From NCBI RefSeq assembly GCF_015207825.1, contig NZ_JADEWC010000009.1, positions 1-64,000 on the forward strand: DNA of 64,000 bases. The letters are read 5' to 3'. This DNA comes from Cyanobacterium stanieri LEGE 03274 (GTDB lineage: Bacteria; Cyanobacteriota; Cyanobacteriia; Cyanobacteriales; Cyanobacteriaceae). Below, one piece after another: positions 50,967 through 59,128 of this stretch. A program made the position numbers and the translations under genes. Numbering within the stretch: position 1 is the stretch's first letter; each line of letters opens with the position of its first letter. The notes beneath the pieces are model-generated. The model made no database searches. It was not told the origin of the DNA and worked only from the letters and a program-made list of their open reading frames with translations.

Positions 50967-52214
50967 TTACATTTGTCCGTCTCCGACTACGATTTGTTTT
51001 AGGGTGGTAAAGGTTTCAAGGCTAATTAATCCTCGGCGATGCCCTTTTTGGTTGGATACCCCTAAAAATACGGAGTTACTTCCCTGTAGGTAACGATAAA
51101 AGCGGGGGGATGAGTTGATATAAACTAGGGCGCTGTCGGCTTCCATGGCAAAGGTGCGCCCTTCTTGGTAGGAGTCGGTAACTAGACAGTTGGCATGACC
51201 ACTGCTATGCTCGTTTATATAGGCGATCGCACTTTGTAGATCATCTGTACGTCTAAAGGCAATGGTTTTTGTTAAAAAAGGTTCATACCATGAGGATTCT
51301 TTGACGGGGTTAAGATAATCGGGGAATTCTTCCACTAGAGATGGCTCACCTTTAAGGATAAAATCATTTTCTTGGAGGTGGCTAAATAGACGGGTAATAG
51401 AGGTGGATTTTTGTTGGCTGTTAATTAATACTTTTTCAATGGCATTAACAGGATCTGGTAAGCTATCATGGCTATCTATAATTACTGACTTTACTATATC
51501 AAGATCACTGGATAAAGACCAGTATAAATAACAATTACCCATGGCTGATTTTAACACGGGGGCGGTGGCCATTTCTGTTACTTGTTGTATTAAACTAGGA
51601 CGTCCGTAGGGGATAATTAAATTTAAGTATTGATCTTGAGTAATTAAATCTTGGATAGAATAACCTTGTTCTGAGGGTAAAAATTCGATACAACTAGGGG
51701 GAAAGTCGGCTTCTTCTAGGGCTACTTGTAATATTTGTGAAATGATGGTGTTAGTATTACTTGATTCACTACCGCCCCTCAAAATCAAACTATTTCCTGT
51801 TTTGATGGTTAATCCTGCGGCGATAATGGCTAAATCGGGTAAGGCTTCATATACCATGGCAATTACCCCTAAGGGCATCAATTGGGAGTAGTTTTGACAG
51901 TAGGTAACTTGGTAGGGGGCGTTAATTACTTTTTGAAAAGGATCGGGTAATTCTGCTAAAGTTTTTAATATCTCTACTGCGGCTTCTAGTCTTTGGGGGG
52001 TGAGTTTTAGCCAATCTAGGATTAAGTCTGGCACTGACATTTCTCGACTAATTTCTAAATCGAGGGTGTTTGCTTGTAAGATGTCATCGAAACATTCTTC
52101 TAGTTTTTCTGCCATTAATGATACGGCTAAGGAGCGCTCGATGCCTTTTGCTCGGCTCATTTCGAGAAATGCTTGGTGGGCTTTTTTTACCCTTTTTTCA
52201 ATGGATTCTGTCAT
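50967..52214 (-). CDS. proA: Gamma-glutamyl phosphate reductase paralogue
   Basis: Aldehyde-dehydrogenase-fold enzyme that reduces gamma-glutamyl phosphate to glutamate semialdehyde in proline synthesis. The 415-residue protein has PLGVIAMVYEALPDLAIIAAGL (near 116), KTGNSLILRGGSESSNTN (near 139) and the active-site Cys in MGNCYLYW (near 224). The last third diverges from classical ProA: the usual NASTRF-DG and GAEIGIST-like phrases appear as INSSPRFYRYLQG and FLGVSNQKGHRRG. Cyanobacteria can carry two ProA-like genes, and this looks like the less conserved type. The activity is likely but not certain. Confidence 0.8.
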   Translation of the reverse strand: MTESIEKRVKKAHQAFLEMSRAKGIERSLAVSLMAEKLEECFDDILQANTLDLEISREMSVPDLILDWLKLTPQRLEAAVEILKTLAELPDPFQKVINAPYQVTYCQNYSQLMPLGVIAMVYEALPDLAIIAAGLTIKTGNSLILRGGSESSNTNTIISQILQVALEEADFPPSCIEFLPSEQGYSIQDLITQDQYLNLIIPYGRPSLIQQVTEMATAPVLKSAMGNCYLYWSLSSDLDIVKSVIIDSHDSLPDPVNAIEKVLINSQQKSTSITRLFSHLQENDFILKGEPSLVEEFPDYLNPVKESSWYEPFLTKTIAFRRTDDLQSAIAYINEHSSGHANCLVTDSYQEGRTFAMEADSALVYINSSPRFYRYLQGSNSVFLGVSNQKGHRRGLISLETFTTLKQIVVGDGQM

Positions 52215-52242
52215 AGAATTTGTGATTATAACCTAAACAATT

Positions 52243-52629
52243 TTAATACCTGTATGGCAATAAAAGTATGATTAATACGGAGGAGATAATCATCATAGTG
52301 GCTAATACCCATGGAAGTGAACTTATGAGCGAAAATACTAGGGATAGGGAAGTTATGCCAATGGTAAACCAGACTAGGAATAGTAGGTAGTTTTTGGAGA
52401 TGCCTTGGCGGTGTAATACCCATTTTTTACCATTCCAAGACCATTTTTTTTTGTAGGGTGATAAATCTACTACGGGTTTTAGGTATTTATGTTCTTCCTC
52501 TGTGACAAATATTTGTTGACATTCGTTACAGCCTAGGGCTTCTGTTAGGGTGATGGGTTGTAATTTTCCCTCTCGGCGACAAGGGCAGGGATATTCACAT
52601 TTTAGGTCGATTGGTTGTTCTTTAAACAC
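52243..52629 (-). CDS. Conserved membrane protein with N-terminal zinc ribbon
   Basis: A 128-residue protein starting at GTG (52629). The N-terminal half has two CxC or CxxC pairs (CEYPCPCRREG near 11 and LGCNECQQIF near 33) that can form a zinc ribbon. It then has the basic-aromatic stretch KKKWSWNGKKWVLHRQ and two membrane segments (about 82-102 and 105-124). Function unknown. It lies 28 bp upstream of proA on the same strand and may be co-transcribed. Confidence 0.75.
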   Translation of the reverse strand: MFKEQPIDLKCEYPCPCRREGKLQPITLTEALGCNECQQIFVTEEEHKYLKPVVDLSPYKKKWSWNGKKWVLHRQGISKNYLLFLVWFTIGITSLSLVFSLISSLPWVLATMMIISSVLIILLLPYRY

Positions 52630-52729
52630 TCAAGCCCCTCTTTTTTCCTATTAATCTTTTTTTTGTTTATTTTAATGCAGAATTTTGTATAGTATTTATT
52701 TTAAGGTTATTTTTTAAGGGCGATCGCAC

Positions 52730-53182
52730 ATGACCGATTTTTTTCAATTTGAAGCTGATTTCGTAGAATCTTTACGCTGTATTCCTTTAGTGGTAAGAAT
52801 GAAATTGGATACCTGCGGAGTTAAACTAAAACTTGACCATTGGCATCAATTCACCCTTGAAGAAAGGGAAATATTAGTAAATAAACCTTGTAAGACTTCT
52901 TCTGAAGCTATGGAATATGCTAATTTTTTACAAGATTTAGTACATAGCAAAACAGGTAATTACGCTAAAAATTTAGAAATTGACTCTCATCCATTATGGC
53001 AACAAAAAGATAATATACCACCACAAATTTTAGAAAAAGCACAGGAATTTGATCTAAAATTAAATATTAATCAATGGAATAATTTAAGCGATTTACAAAG
53101 ATTTGCCTTAATAAAACTGAGTCGCCCTAGCCATGAAAATCGTAATTTTTTACCCGCACTCCAAGAATTTAATTTGGTGTAA
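52730..53182 (+). CDS. Nitrate reductase associated protein
   Basis: A 150-residue cytosolic protein matching the cyanobacterial nitrate-reductase-associated family (FFQFEADFVESLRCIPLVVRMKLDTCGVKLKL near the N-terminus). Two halves look homologous: each has a KLxxxxWxxLxxxQR-like stretch (LDHWHQFTLEERE near 46 and LNINQWNNLSDLQR near 109). Family members sit near nitrate assimilation genes in other cyanobacteria; none is nearby here. A HIP1 octamer lies immediately before the start codon, where the ribosome site would be. Confidence 0.85.
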   Translation: MTDFFQFEADFVESLRCIPLVVRMKLDTCGVKLKLDHWHQFTLEEREILVNKPCKTSSEAMEYANFLQDLVHSKTGNYAKNLEIDSHPLWQQKDNIPPQILEKAQEFDLKLNINQWNNLSDLQRFALIKLSRPSHENRNFLPALQEFNLV

Positions 53183-53224
53183 TTAACTAGGAGAACATAA
53201 AACTAAAATTATTTATTTTACAAA

Positions 53225-53806
53225 ATGAATCCTATTCTTTTAATTCATGGCTTTATGGATAGAAGTATTGTTTTTGATCAAATGTTATCCTATTTAGTCA
53301 ATGAAGGTCATAATGTTCATACAATAGATTTAACTCCCCGTTATGGTACGGCAGATTTAAAAGTATTAGCTCAACAAGTAAAGAAATATATTGATGATAC
53401 TTTTAATAAGGAAGAAAAAATAAATCTACTCGGTTTTAGTATGGGTGGTTTAGTTACCCGTTACTATTTACAGAGATTGGGTGGTGTGGAAAAAGTCAAT
53501 AAATATATTAGTATTTCTGCCCCTAATAATGGAACTTTTACAGCCTATTTTTTACCCTTTGTAGGTATAAAACAAATGCGTCCCCGTAGTGACTTTTTAT
53601 TAGATTTAAATAAAGATATAATTAGTGAGTTAGATAAAGTTAAATGTCTGTTTTTATGGACTCCTTTTGACTTGATGATTTTCCCTGCTCAAAGTTCTAT
53701 CATGGCATCATTTAACGCAGAAACTATTCCCGTATTAACCCATAAATGGATGGTAAGTGATGATCGGGTATTAGAGAGAATTAATCTTTTTTTAAAGGAT
53801 GAATAG
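53225..53806 (+). CDS. Lipase-like alpha/beta hydrolase
   Basis: A 193-residue alpha/beta hydrolase of the bacterial triacylglycerol-lipase kind. It begins ILLIHGFMDRSIVFDQM with the HG oxyanion element, and has the nucleophile elbow GFSMGG (Ser near 75) and SISAPNNGT. The acid is probably Asp in the FLWTPFDLMIFP region (near 146) and the base His in LTHKWMVSD (near 174). No signal peptide, so cytosolic. Substrate unknown; it could act on galactolipids or be a general esterase. It follows the nitrate-reductase-associated gene by 42 bp. Confidence 0.82.
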   Translation: MNPILLIHGFMDRSIVFDQMLSYLVNEGHNVHTIDLTPRYGTADLKVLAQQVKKYIDDTFNKEEKINLLGFSMGGLVTRYYLQRLGGVEKVNKYISISAPNNGTFTAYFLPFVGIKQMRPRSDFLLDLNKDIISELDKVKCLFLWTPFDLMIFPAQSSIMASFNAETIPVLTHKWMVSDDRVLERINLFLKDE

Positions 53807-53813
53807 ATTTAAT

Positions 53814-53935
53814 GGCGTTCGTGAATTAAGATATGATTTTTAGTTTAGTTTGACAATAGGCAATAGAAATAATAGTTTTAATACTGTATATTTACTGTAA
53901 TTCAATAATGTTTTATCCTCAAAATAAGCAATGCC
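53814..53935. repeat. MITE-like dispersed repeat, family A, copy 5
   Basis: Begins GGCGTTCGTGAATTAAGATA and ends AATAAGCAATGCC, so both ends retain the inverted motif. The core carries AATTCAATAATGTTTTATCC, which on the other strand is the AAACATTATTGAATTA of the copy at 44949. It lies between the convergent lipase and cofG genes. Confidence 0.6.
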
Positions 53936-53966
53936 TATTCAATAATAAATACCATTGTAAAATATC

Positions 53967-54896
53967 TTAATTACAAAGAATTTTTAAGCGACTAAAAGTT
54001 TCTTGATAATATTGAGGATAAACAGGTAATCGAGGTTTTAAAATCCAACCATGGTTTAATAAAGTATTCTTTAAATCGGTTAAATTATCATGGCTATAAT
54101 TGGGGTTAACTTCGTCTTTAGGTACAATTCCTCCTAGATCTCTTACTCCTAATTCTAAACATTGAATTAAGACTTTTTCATCTTGAATTAAATTAGGTGG
54201 AATCTGAACAGTGATATTATTAGGAAGAATTTTTTTTGCATTATTAATGGTTTCTAATAAGTCTAAATTATTAAAATTATTTTGTAAATAACTATCCTTA
54301 CTACCTTTAGAATAGGGTTGTAATATTACTTCTTGAATATGTCCATATTTTTCTTGTATAAGGGCGATCGCCCTTATACTTTCCATACGATCAAAAGATG
54401 ATTCCCCAATCCCTAATAGAATACCAGTAGTAAAAGGAATTTGTAACATCCCTGCCCATTCTAGTTGTTGTAGCCTCAATTGTGGAACTTTGCTAGGGGC
54501 AAAACGATGGACAGTATCTAGTAAACTGGGGTTAACCTGTTCCACCATCAAGCCCATAGAGGCATTTACCGTCTTTAATAAAGCCATTTCTTCATAACTC
54601 AAAGGGCCCACATTGCTATGGGGAAAAAAGCCCATAGAAAGTGCTAAATGGGCAATATCATAAATCCTCTTTAACCAATCTTTACGCCTGTTAGACTGAG
54701 GATGCACTTCACCACTAAGGATAAGGATTTCCGTAACTTCCTTACCCTGTAAACTGGTTAAAATTTCCCTTGCCTTATCTAAAGTTAACCATAAATCCTG
54801 TTTTGGATCGGTGCGAAAATTACAGTAACTGCAACGATTAAAACATTCATAGGTTGGCACAAGGGTAAAAGCAGGGCTATAGGTTACTAGGCGCAT
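53967..54896 (-). CDS. cofG: FO synthase subunit 1 (7,8-didemethyl-8-hydroxy-5-deazariboflavin synthase)
   Basis: Radical SAM enzyme that, with CofH, makes the deazaflavin FO from tyrosine and a pyrimidine. The 309-residue protein starts LVTYSPAFTLVPTYECFNRCSYCNFR with the CxxxCxxC cluster motif (near 18-25), followed by TEILILSGEVHP (near 55), MGLMVEQVNPSLLD and GILLGIGESSFDRMESI (near 158), all characteristic of CofG. Cyanobacteria use FO as the antenna of a photolyase rather than full F420. cofH is not in the window. Confidence 0.92.
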   Translation of the reverse strand: MRLVTYSPAFTLVPTYECFNRCSYCNFRTDPKQDLWLTLDKAREILTSLQGKEVTEILILSGEVHPQSNRRKDWLKRIYDIAHLALSMGFFPHSNVGPLSYEEMALLKTVNASMGLMVEQVNPSLLDTVHRFAPSKVPQLRLQQLEWAGMLQIPFTTGILLGIGESSFDRMESIRAIALIQEKYGHIQEVILQPYSKGSKDSYLQNNFNNLDLLETINNAKKILPNNITVQIPPNLIQDEKVLIQCLELGVRDLGGIVPKDEVNPNYSHDNLTDLKNTLLNHGWILKPRLPVYPQYYQETFSRLKILCN

Positions 54897-54992
54897 TTTT
54901 TGATCATTGGTTTTACACTCATTTTATTATATATAGTCTTAAGTTTTATCTTAATTTTACTATCTCGAATAACCAAAGTTTTTATATAGAAA

Positions 54993-56294
54993 ATGTCTAA
55001 ACAAATTATCACAGATGCCTTATTAGCCGATATTTTATCTGTCTCCCGTAGCACTGTCGAAAAATGGAAAATAAAGGGTAAAATAAAACCATCAAAAAAT
55101 GGTCAATATTGTTTAGAAAACTTACAACATTTTGAGCCAATAAAATCTATGATTAATTCTCAATGGGAAAAACAACAAAATATAAATCCCTTGAGAAAAT
55201 ATCAATCTATAGAACTTTTTGCGGGGGCAGGTGGTTTAGCCATTGGTTTAGAAAAAGCTGGTTTTGGTGCGATCGCCCTTAATGAAATAGATAAAGACTC
55301 ATGCAAAACTTTACGTTTAAATCGTCCTAATTGGAATGTCATTGAAAAAGATATTAGTAAAGTTAATTTTGCTAATTATAGTAGCTATGATATTGATTTA
55401 TTATCAGGGGGGTTTCCTTGTCAAGCATTTTCCTATGCCGGAAATAAATTAGGATTTGAAGACGTAAGAGGGACACTTTTTTTTGAATTTGCAAGGGCTA
55501 TTAAAGAGTTAAAACCAAAAGTTTTTTTAGGAGAAAATGTTAAAGGTTTATTGAACCATGATCAAGGAAAAACCTTAGCCACCATTAAAACTGTAATTGC
55601 TGAATTAGGGTATGTTTTAATAGAACCAAAAGTATTAAAAGCTATTTTTTATCGTGTACCTCAAAAACGAGAAAGATTATTTTTAATTGGCATTAGAAAA
55701 GATCTATTTAAATATACCAATTTTATTTGGCCAGATCCTTTTTTCAGAATTATGACTCTAAAAGATGCCCTAAAAAAAGGAGATTTATATGATCAAGATT
55801 GTCCTCCATCTCTTGGTCAAAATTACCCCAACAAGAAGCAAAAAATAATGGAAATGATTCCCCCTGGTGGTTGCTGGATAGATTTACCCGAAGACTTGAA
55901 ACGAGAATACATGGGTAAAAGTTATTTTTTGGGGGGTGGGAAAACGGGCATCGCCAGAAGGTTATCTTTTGATTTACCCAGTTTAACCTTAACTTGTTCC
56001 CCTGCCCAAAAACAAACGGAAAGATGTCACCCCCAGCAAACTAGACCCCTCACCATTAGAGAATATGCTAGAATCCAGACATTTCCTGATGATTGGCATT
56101 TCACGGGTTCAATAAGTAGTCAATATCGCCAGATTGGTAATGCTGTACCTGTTAATTTAGCTTGGGCTTTGGGTAATCAATTGGTGGCAGTGTTAAACCA
56201 AATTGAAAATAGAGTGGAGCATATTAATAAAAGGGTTAATATTGCTGAAAATAGTGGTCAAATGAATTTATTTGATTTTTATTCCACGGTTTAA
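54993..56294 (+). CDS. DNA cytosine-5 methyltransferase with N-terminal helix-turn-helix
   Basis: A 433-residue enzyme that transfers methyl groups to C5 of cytosine in a specific DNA site. The catalytic motifs are in order: I ELFAGAGGLAIGLEKAG (near 70), IV GGFPCQAFSYAG with the nucleophilic Cys (near 141), VI ENVKGLLNHDQG (near 181), VIII QKRERLFLIG (near 225) and X QIGNAVPVNLAWALG (near 391). Residues 1-55 form a separate helix-turn-helix (LADILSVSRSTVEKWKIKGKIKPSKNG) resembling excisionase or MerR-type domains. No restriction endonuclease gene adjoins it, so it looks like an orphan. The target is unknown; HIP1 (contains CGATCG) is one hypothesis. Confidence 0.93.
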   Translation: MSKQIITDALLADILSVSRSTVEKWKIKGKIKPSKNGQYCLENLQHFEPIKSMINSQWEKQQNINPLRKYQSIELFAGAGGLAIGLEKAGFGAIALNEIDKDSCKTLRLNRPNWNVIEKDISKVNFANYSSYDIDLLSGGFPCQAFSYAGNKLGFEDVRGTLFFEFARAIKELKPKVFLGENVKGLLNHDQGKTLATIKTVIAELGYVLIEPKVLKAIFYRVPQKRERLFLIGIRKDLFKYTNFIWPDPFFRIMTLKDALKKGDLYDQDCPPSLGQNYPNKKQKIMEMIPPGGCWIDLPEDLKREYMGKSYFLGGGKTGIARRLSFDLPSLTLTCSPAQKQTERCHPQQTRPLTIREYARIQTFPDDWHFTGSISSQYRQIGNAVPVNLAWALGNQLVAVLNQIENRVEHINKRVNIAENSGQMNLFDFYSTV

Positions 56295-56427
56295 ATAATG
56301 TTAATTAAACTTTGTTCCAATTCAAGTTAGAAGAACAAATCTGATGAGTAAACTTTATTATTACCCACCGTATAATATCAAGTTCCCTTGATTATTTACA
56401 AACTAGCAATATCAATGTCCTAATTCA

Positions 56428-56476
56428 ATTTATTGAATGAATTACCGTTAGCCGTGTAATAAATTACACGGTGGGG
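56428..56476. repeat. Palindromic dispersed repeat, family C, copy 3
   Basis: ATTCAATTTATTGAAT, the linker GAATTACCGTTAG and the near-perfect palindrome CCGTGTAATAAATTACACGG (56452-56471) followed by TGGGG. Between convergent genes, so it could form a transcript-end hairpin for either. Confidence 0.6.
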
Positions 56477-56526
56477 CTAAAACATTCGCTTTTACTAAAT
56501 CATGATCCAGCGCCCCTTAACCGTTA

Positions 56527-58275
56527 TCAATAATGAGTGCCAGATTTACGATGATGTACCGCAGTAATACCATCATCCTTAAGCAATTTACCAGCCTTGG
56601 CGATCGCATACATAACCCAATGATCACCACATTCGAGGCGATTTTTTACCTCACATTCCACATAGGCAAGGGCATTATTCAAAACAGGGCTACCATTGTC
56701 TGCCACATCATGATCAATATTAACAAAACGATCTTCCCCCGGGGCAAAGGGTTTGAGAAAATGCTTCATCAACTCCACATATCTGCCTTCCTCAAGGATA
56801 TTGAGGGCAAAACAACTACCAATGGGTAACAAAGACTCGATCGCCCTTTCCTTTGCCACTGCCACCGTTAAACCGGGGGGGTTAAAAGTAGCCTGAGATA
56901 CCCAAGAAGCCACCATGGCGCCCTTGATTTCATCCCTTTGGGTGGTGACAATACACAACGAACCCACTAAACGCCCCAAAGCCTGTTCAGTTCTGGCGGT
57001 GAGGGAATTAGCGGCGGCGGATTCCTTCGATTTGAGAGCCTTTTTACGTTTTTTCAGGGCTTGGGCGAAATCTGTACCCGCTTCCTCACAGGTTTTTAAC
57101 ACCGCTTCAGTGGGTTTAAACTTGACTCGGATGGTATCAAAACCAAAACGATAACCCCCATCTTTGAATTTATTTTCTAATAAATCGATGGCCTCTCCAC
57201 TCCAACCAAACGAACCGAATGCCCCCACTAATTTATTCTTATCGGCGTTGGCAAGGGCTATACCGAGGGCGCTTTGGATTTGGGTAGGGGCGTGGCCGCC
57301 GAGGGTGGGAGACCCGAATATGAAGCCGTCACAGCCTTGTATGGCGTTTTTAATTTCCTCACTTCCCGCAAATTCAGCGTTAATGGATTCTACCCTTACC
57401 CCTGCTTTGGTGATGCCACGGGCGATCGCATTGGCTAGGGTTGCTGTGTTACCATAGGCGGACGCATAAACAAGGGCAACGTTAAGAGTCTGATTTTTTT
57501 GGACTTCCAACCACTGTTGATATAACCCTGTTAATTCCGTCAAACCATAACGCACCAAAGGGCCATGGTTAGTGGCATAGATGAAAGACTCTTTTTCCTT
57601 CACCTTCTCTATGGCTTTACTTATTTGCGTGGCATAGGGCGCAATGACACAATCGAAATAATGTCTTCTGTCTTCTTGGTAGATACTCCAACCCTCGTCC
57701 AAAATTTGATCACCGCACACATGGGCTGAAAATAATTTATCGGTGTAAAATACTTTGGTCTGATTATCGTAGGTTAAAAGTTGGTCAGGGTAACGGGGAT
57801 TAGGGGTGGTAATGAATTCTAGTAAATGTCCTTTGCCTAAATCTAGTTGTAGGTCATTTTTGACGGCGGTAATATTGAGGGGATTTTTGCTGAGGGTTTC
57901 TTGATAGTTATTCTCGAAAATGGTTTGTAGAGATTTTGCCCCCGTGTTGGAGATAATAATATTAATTTGGGGGGCTTTTTGCACTAGGGTATTAATGGTT
58001 ACTGCTCGATTGGGGTTGATATGTCCTAAAATGAGATAGTCAATTTTTTCTAAATCAACTCTTTGCTCTAGGGCATCTAAAAAAATCTCGGTAAAGGATT
58101 CCCCGGGAGGATCAAACAGGGCGGTTTTTTCTGCTTCAATGACAAAAGAATTGGCGGTAGTGCCTCGATTTAAGCCGTATTCTACCTCGAATTTGAGTCT
58201 ATCCCAAGTACGAGAGCGAAATACCCTTGTGTTAAGGGCGATCGGGGTAATTTGAACATCTTTTGATTTTGTCAT
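56527..58275 (-). CDS. Flavodiiron protein, Flv1/Flv2 type
   Basis: A 582-residue cyanobacterial flavodiiron protein of three modules: beta-lactamase-like (about 1-250), flavodoxin-like (about 260-410, VALVYASAYGNTATLANAI) and flavin reductase-like (about 430-582). Such proteins reduce oxygen to water, drawing electrons from photosystem I. The diiron site is altered: at the canonical HxExDH position it reads H85-I-N-P-N-R90, and the later ligand positions show FITTPNPRYPD and YTDKLFSAHVCGD. These replacements mark the Flv1/Flv2 branch, which works as a heterodimer with an Flv3 or Flv4 partner. Single-gene setting favours Flv1. The partner is not in the window. Confidence 0.88.
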   Translation of the reverse strand: MTKSKDVQITPIALNTRVFRSRTWDRLKFEVEYGLNRGTTANSFVIEAEKTALFDPPGESFTEIFLDALEQRVDLEKIDYLILGHINPNRAVTINTLVQKAPQINIIISNTGAKSLQTIFENNYQETLSKNPLNITAVKNDLQLDLGKGHLLEFITTPNPRYPDQLLTYDNQTKVFYTDKLFSAHVCGDQILDEGWSIYQEDRRHYFDCVIAPYATQISKAIEKVKEKESFIYATNHGPLVRYGLTELTGLYQQWLEVQKNQTLNVALVYASAYGNTATLANAIARGITKAGVRVESINAEFAGSEEIKNAIQGCDGFIFGSPTLGGHAPTQIQSALGIALANADKNKLVGAFGSFGWSGEAIDLLENKFKDGGYRFGFDTIRVKFKPTEAVLKTCEEAGTDFAQALKKRKKALKSKESAAANSLTARTEQALGRLVGSLCIVTTQRDEIKGAMVASWVSQATFNPPGLTVAVAKERAIESLLPIGSCFALNILEEGRYVELMKHFLKPFAPGEDRFVNIDHDVADNGSPVLNNALAYVECEVKNRLECGDHWVMYAIAKAGKLLKDDGITAVHHRKSGTHY

Positions 58276-58473
58276 ATTATACTCAGGGTTTAATATTTTT
58301 TTATGGGGAGTAAAAATTAATTTTATTTTTTATCGATATTTTCTATTTTATCTTCTAACTCTCACCTGTCTCTAACTTATCAGCAAGAGGAGGGAATTAA
58401 TATCAACTAGGAGGAATTCTTTGCCATCTAAATTCCCCGATTTCGAGGTACTTCAATAATCAACAACATAAAA

Positions 58474-58503
58474 AAATTAATTGTCAATTGTCAATTGTCC
58501 ACT
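58474..58503. repeat. TTGTCAA-type heptamer repeat
   Basis: TTAATTGTCAATTGTCAATTGTCCACTG contains three TTGTCAA or TTGTCCA units directly before the GIY-YIG start codon. The complement of the units at 5553-5590. Confidence 0.6.
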
Positions 58504-58510
58504 GTTATTT

Positions 58511-59095
58511 ATGGAATACAAAACGAACAAAAATCAACAACTAAGTTTATTTGAACCTTCTGCCACTTATCAGTTTAAAAAACCATCTTTAAACCAAGAA
58601 TATAAGATGAGTGATAATTATCTACAAAGTTGGAAAAAAAGAATTTATAATTATCAGCAAGAAGCGAAAAAAGAGCAGATAAAGCAAACTAATTTATTAA
58701 CCTCTGAAAATAATATAACATGGGATACAGACAATTTTGATCCTTTTTCTATCCCTACCCATACAGATCAATTTTATAATTTACCTAAATATAATGAGAG
58801 TGAAAGTTGTTTATATTTTATTTTAGATACGGAATTACCTTTATTACTTTATGTGGGGGAAACAAAATTATCACCCTATCAAAGATGGTTAAATCATGAC
58901 TGTAAAAGTTACATTCAAAGATATATTGAACTTCATCGTCAATATAAAATTACTACTACGGTGCGATCGGCTTTTTGGTGGGGTATTTCTCCCGAACGTC
59001 ATATCAGACAAAGGTTAGAGCGAGATTTGATTCTTAAGTGGCGATCGCCCTTTAACAAAGAATCATGGCAACATTGGGGACAACCATTTAAATAG
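58511..59095 (+). CDS. GIY-YIG domain nuclease-like protein
   Basis: A 194-residue protein. Residues about 100-180 form a GIY-YIG fold: YFILDTELPLLLYVGET supplies the two tyrosine motifs, RWLNHD the arginine, and LERDLILKWRSPFNKESW the glutamate and asparagine of the active site. The N-terminal half is Gln/Lys-rich without a known domain. The ATG at 58511 is preferred; an upstream TTG lies inside a simple repeat. This nuclease fold is used in repair, intron homing and some restriction enzymes. The methyltransferase 2.2 kb upstream is separated by a flavodiiron gene, so an R-M pairing is not indicated. Confidence 0.8.
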   Translation: MEYKTNKNQQLSLFEPSATYQFKKPSLNQEYKMSDNYLQSWKKRIYNYQQEAKKEQIKQTNLLTSENNITWDTDNFDPFSIPTHTDQFYNLPKYNESESCLYFILDTELPLLLYVGETKLSPYQRWLNHDCKSYIQRYIELHRQYKITTTVRSAFWWGISPERHIRQRLERDLILKWRSPFNKESWQHWGQPFK

Positions 59096-59128
59096 GTATT
59101 ACTCAAAAAATGTAACCATGAAAATAAA

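Noticed and set aside
54993-59095. Restriction-modification pair of the cytosine methyltransferase and the GIY-YIG protein
   Set aside because: Separated by a 1.7 kb flavodiiron gene on the other strand; the GIY-YIG protein looks like a general cyanobacterial protein. Kept as separate genes.
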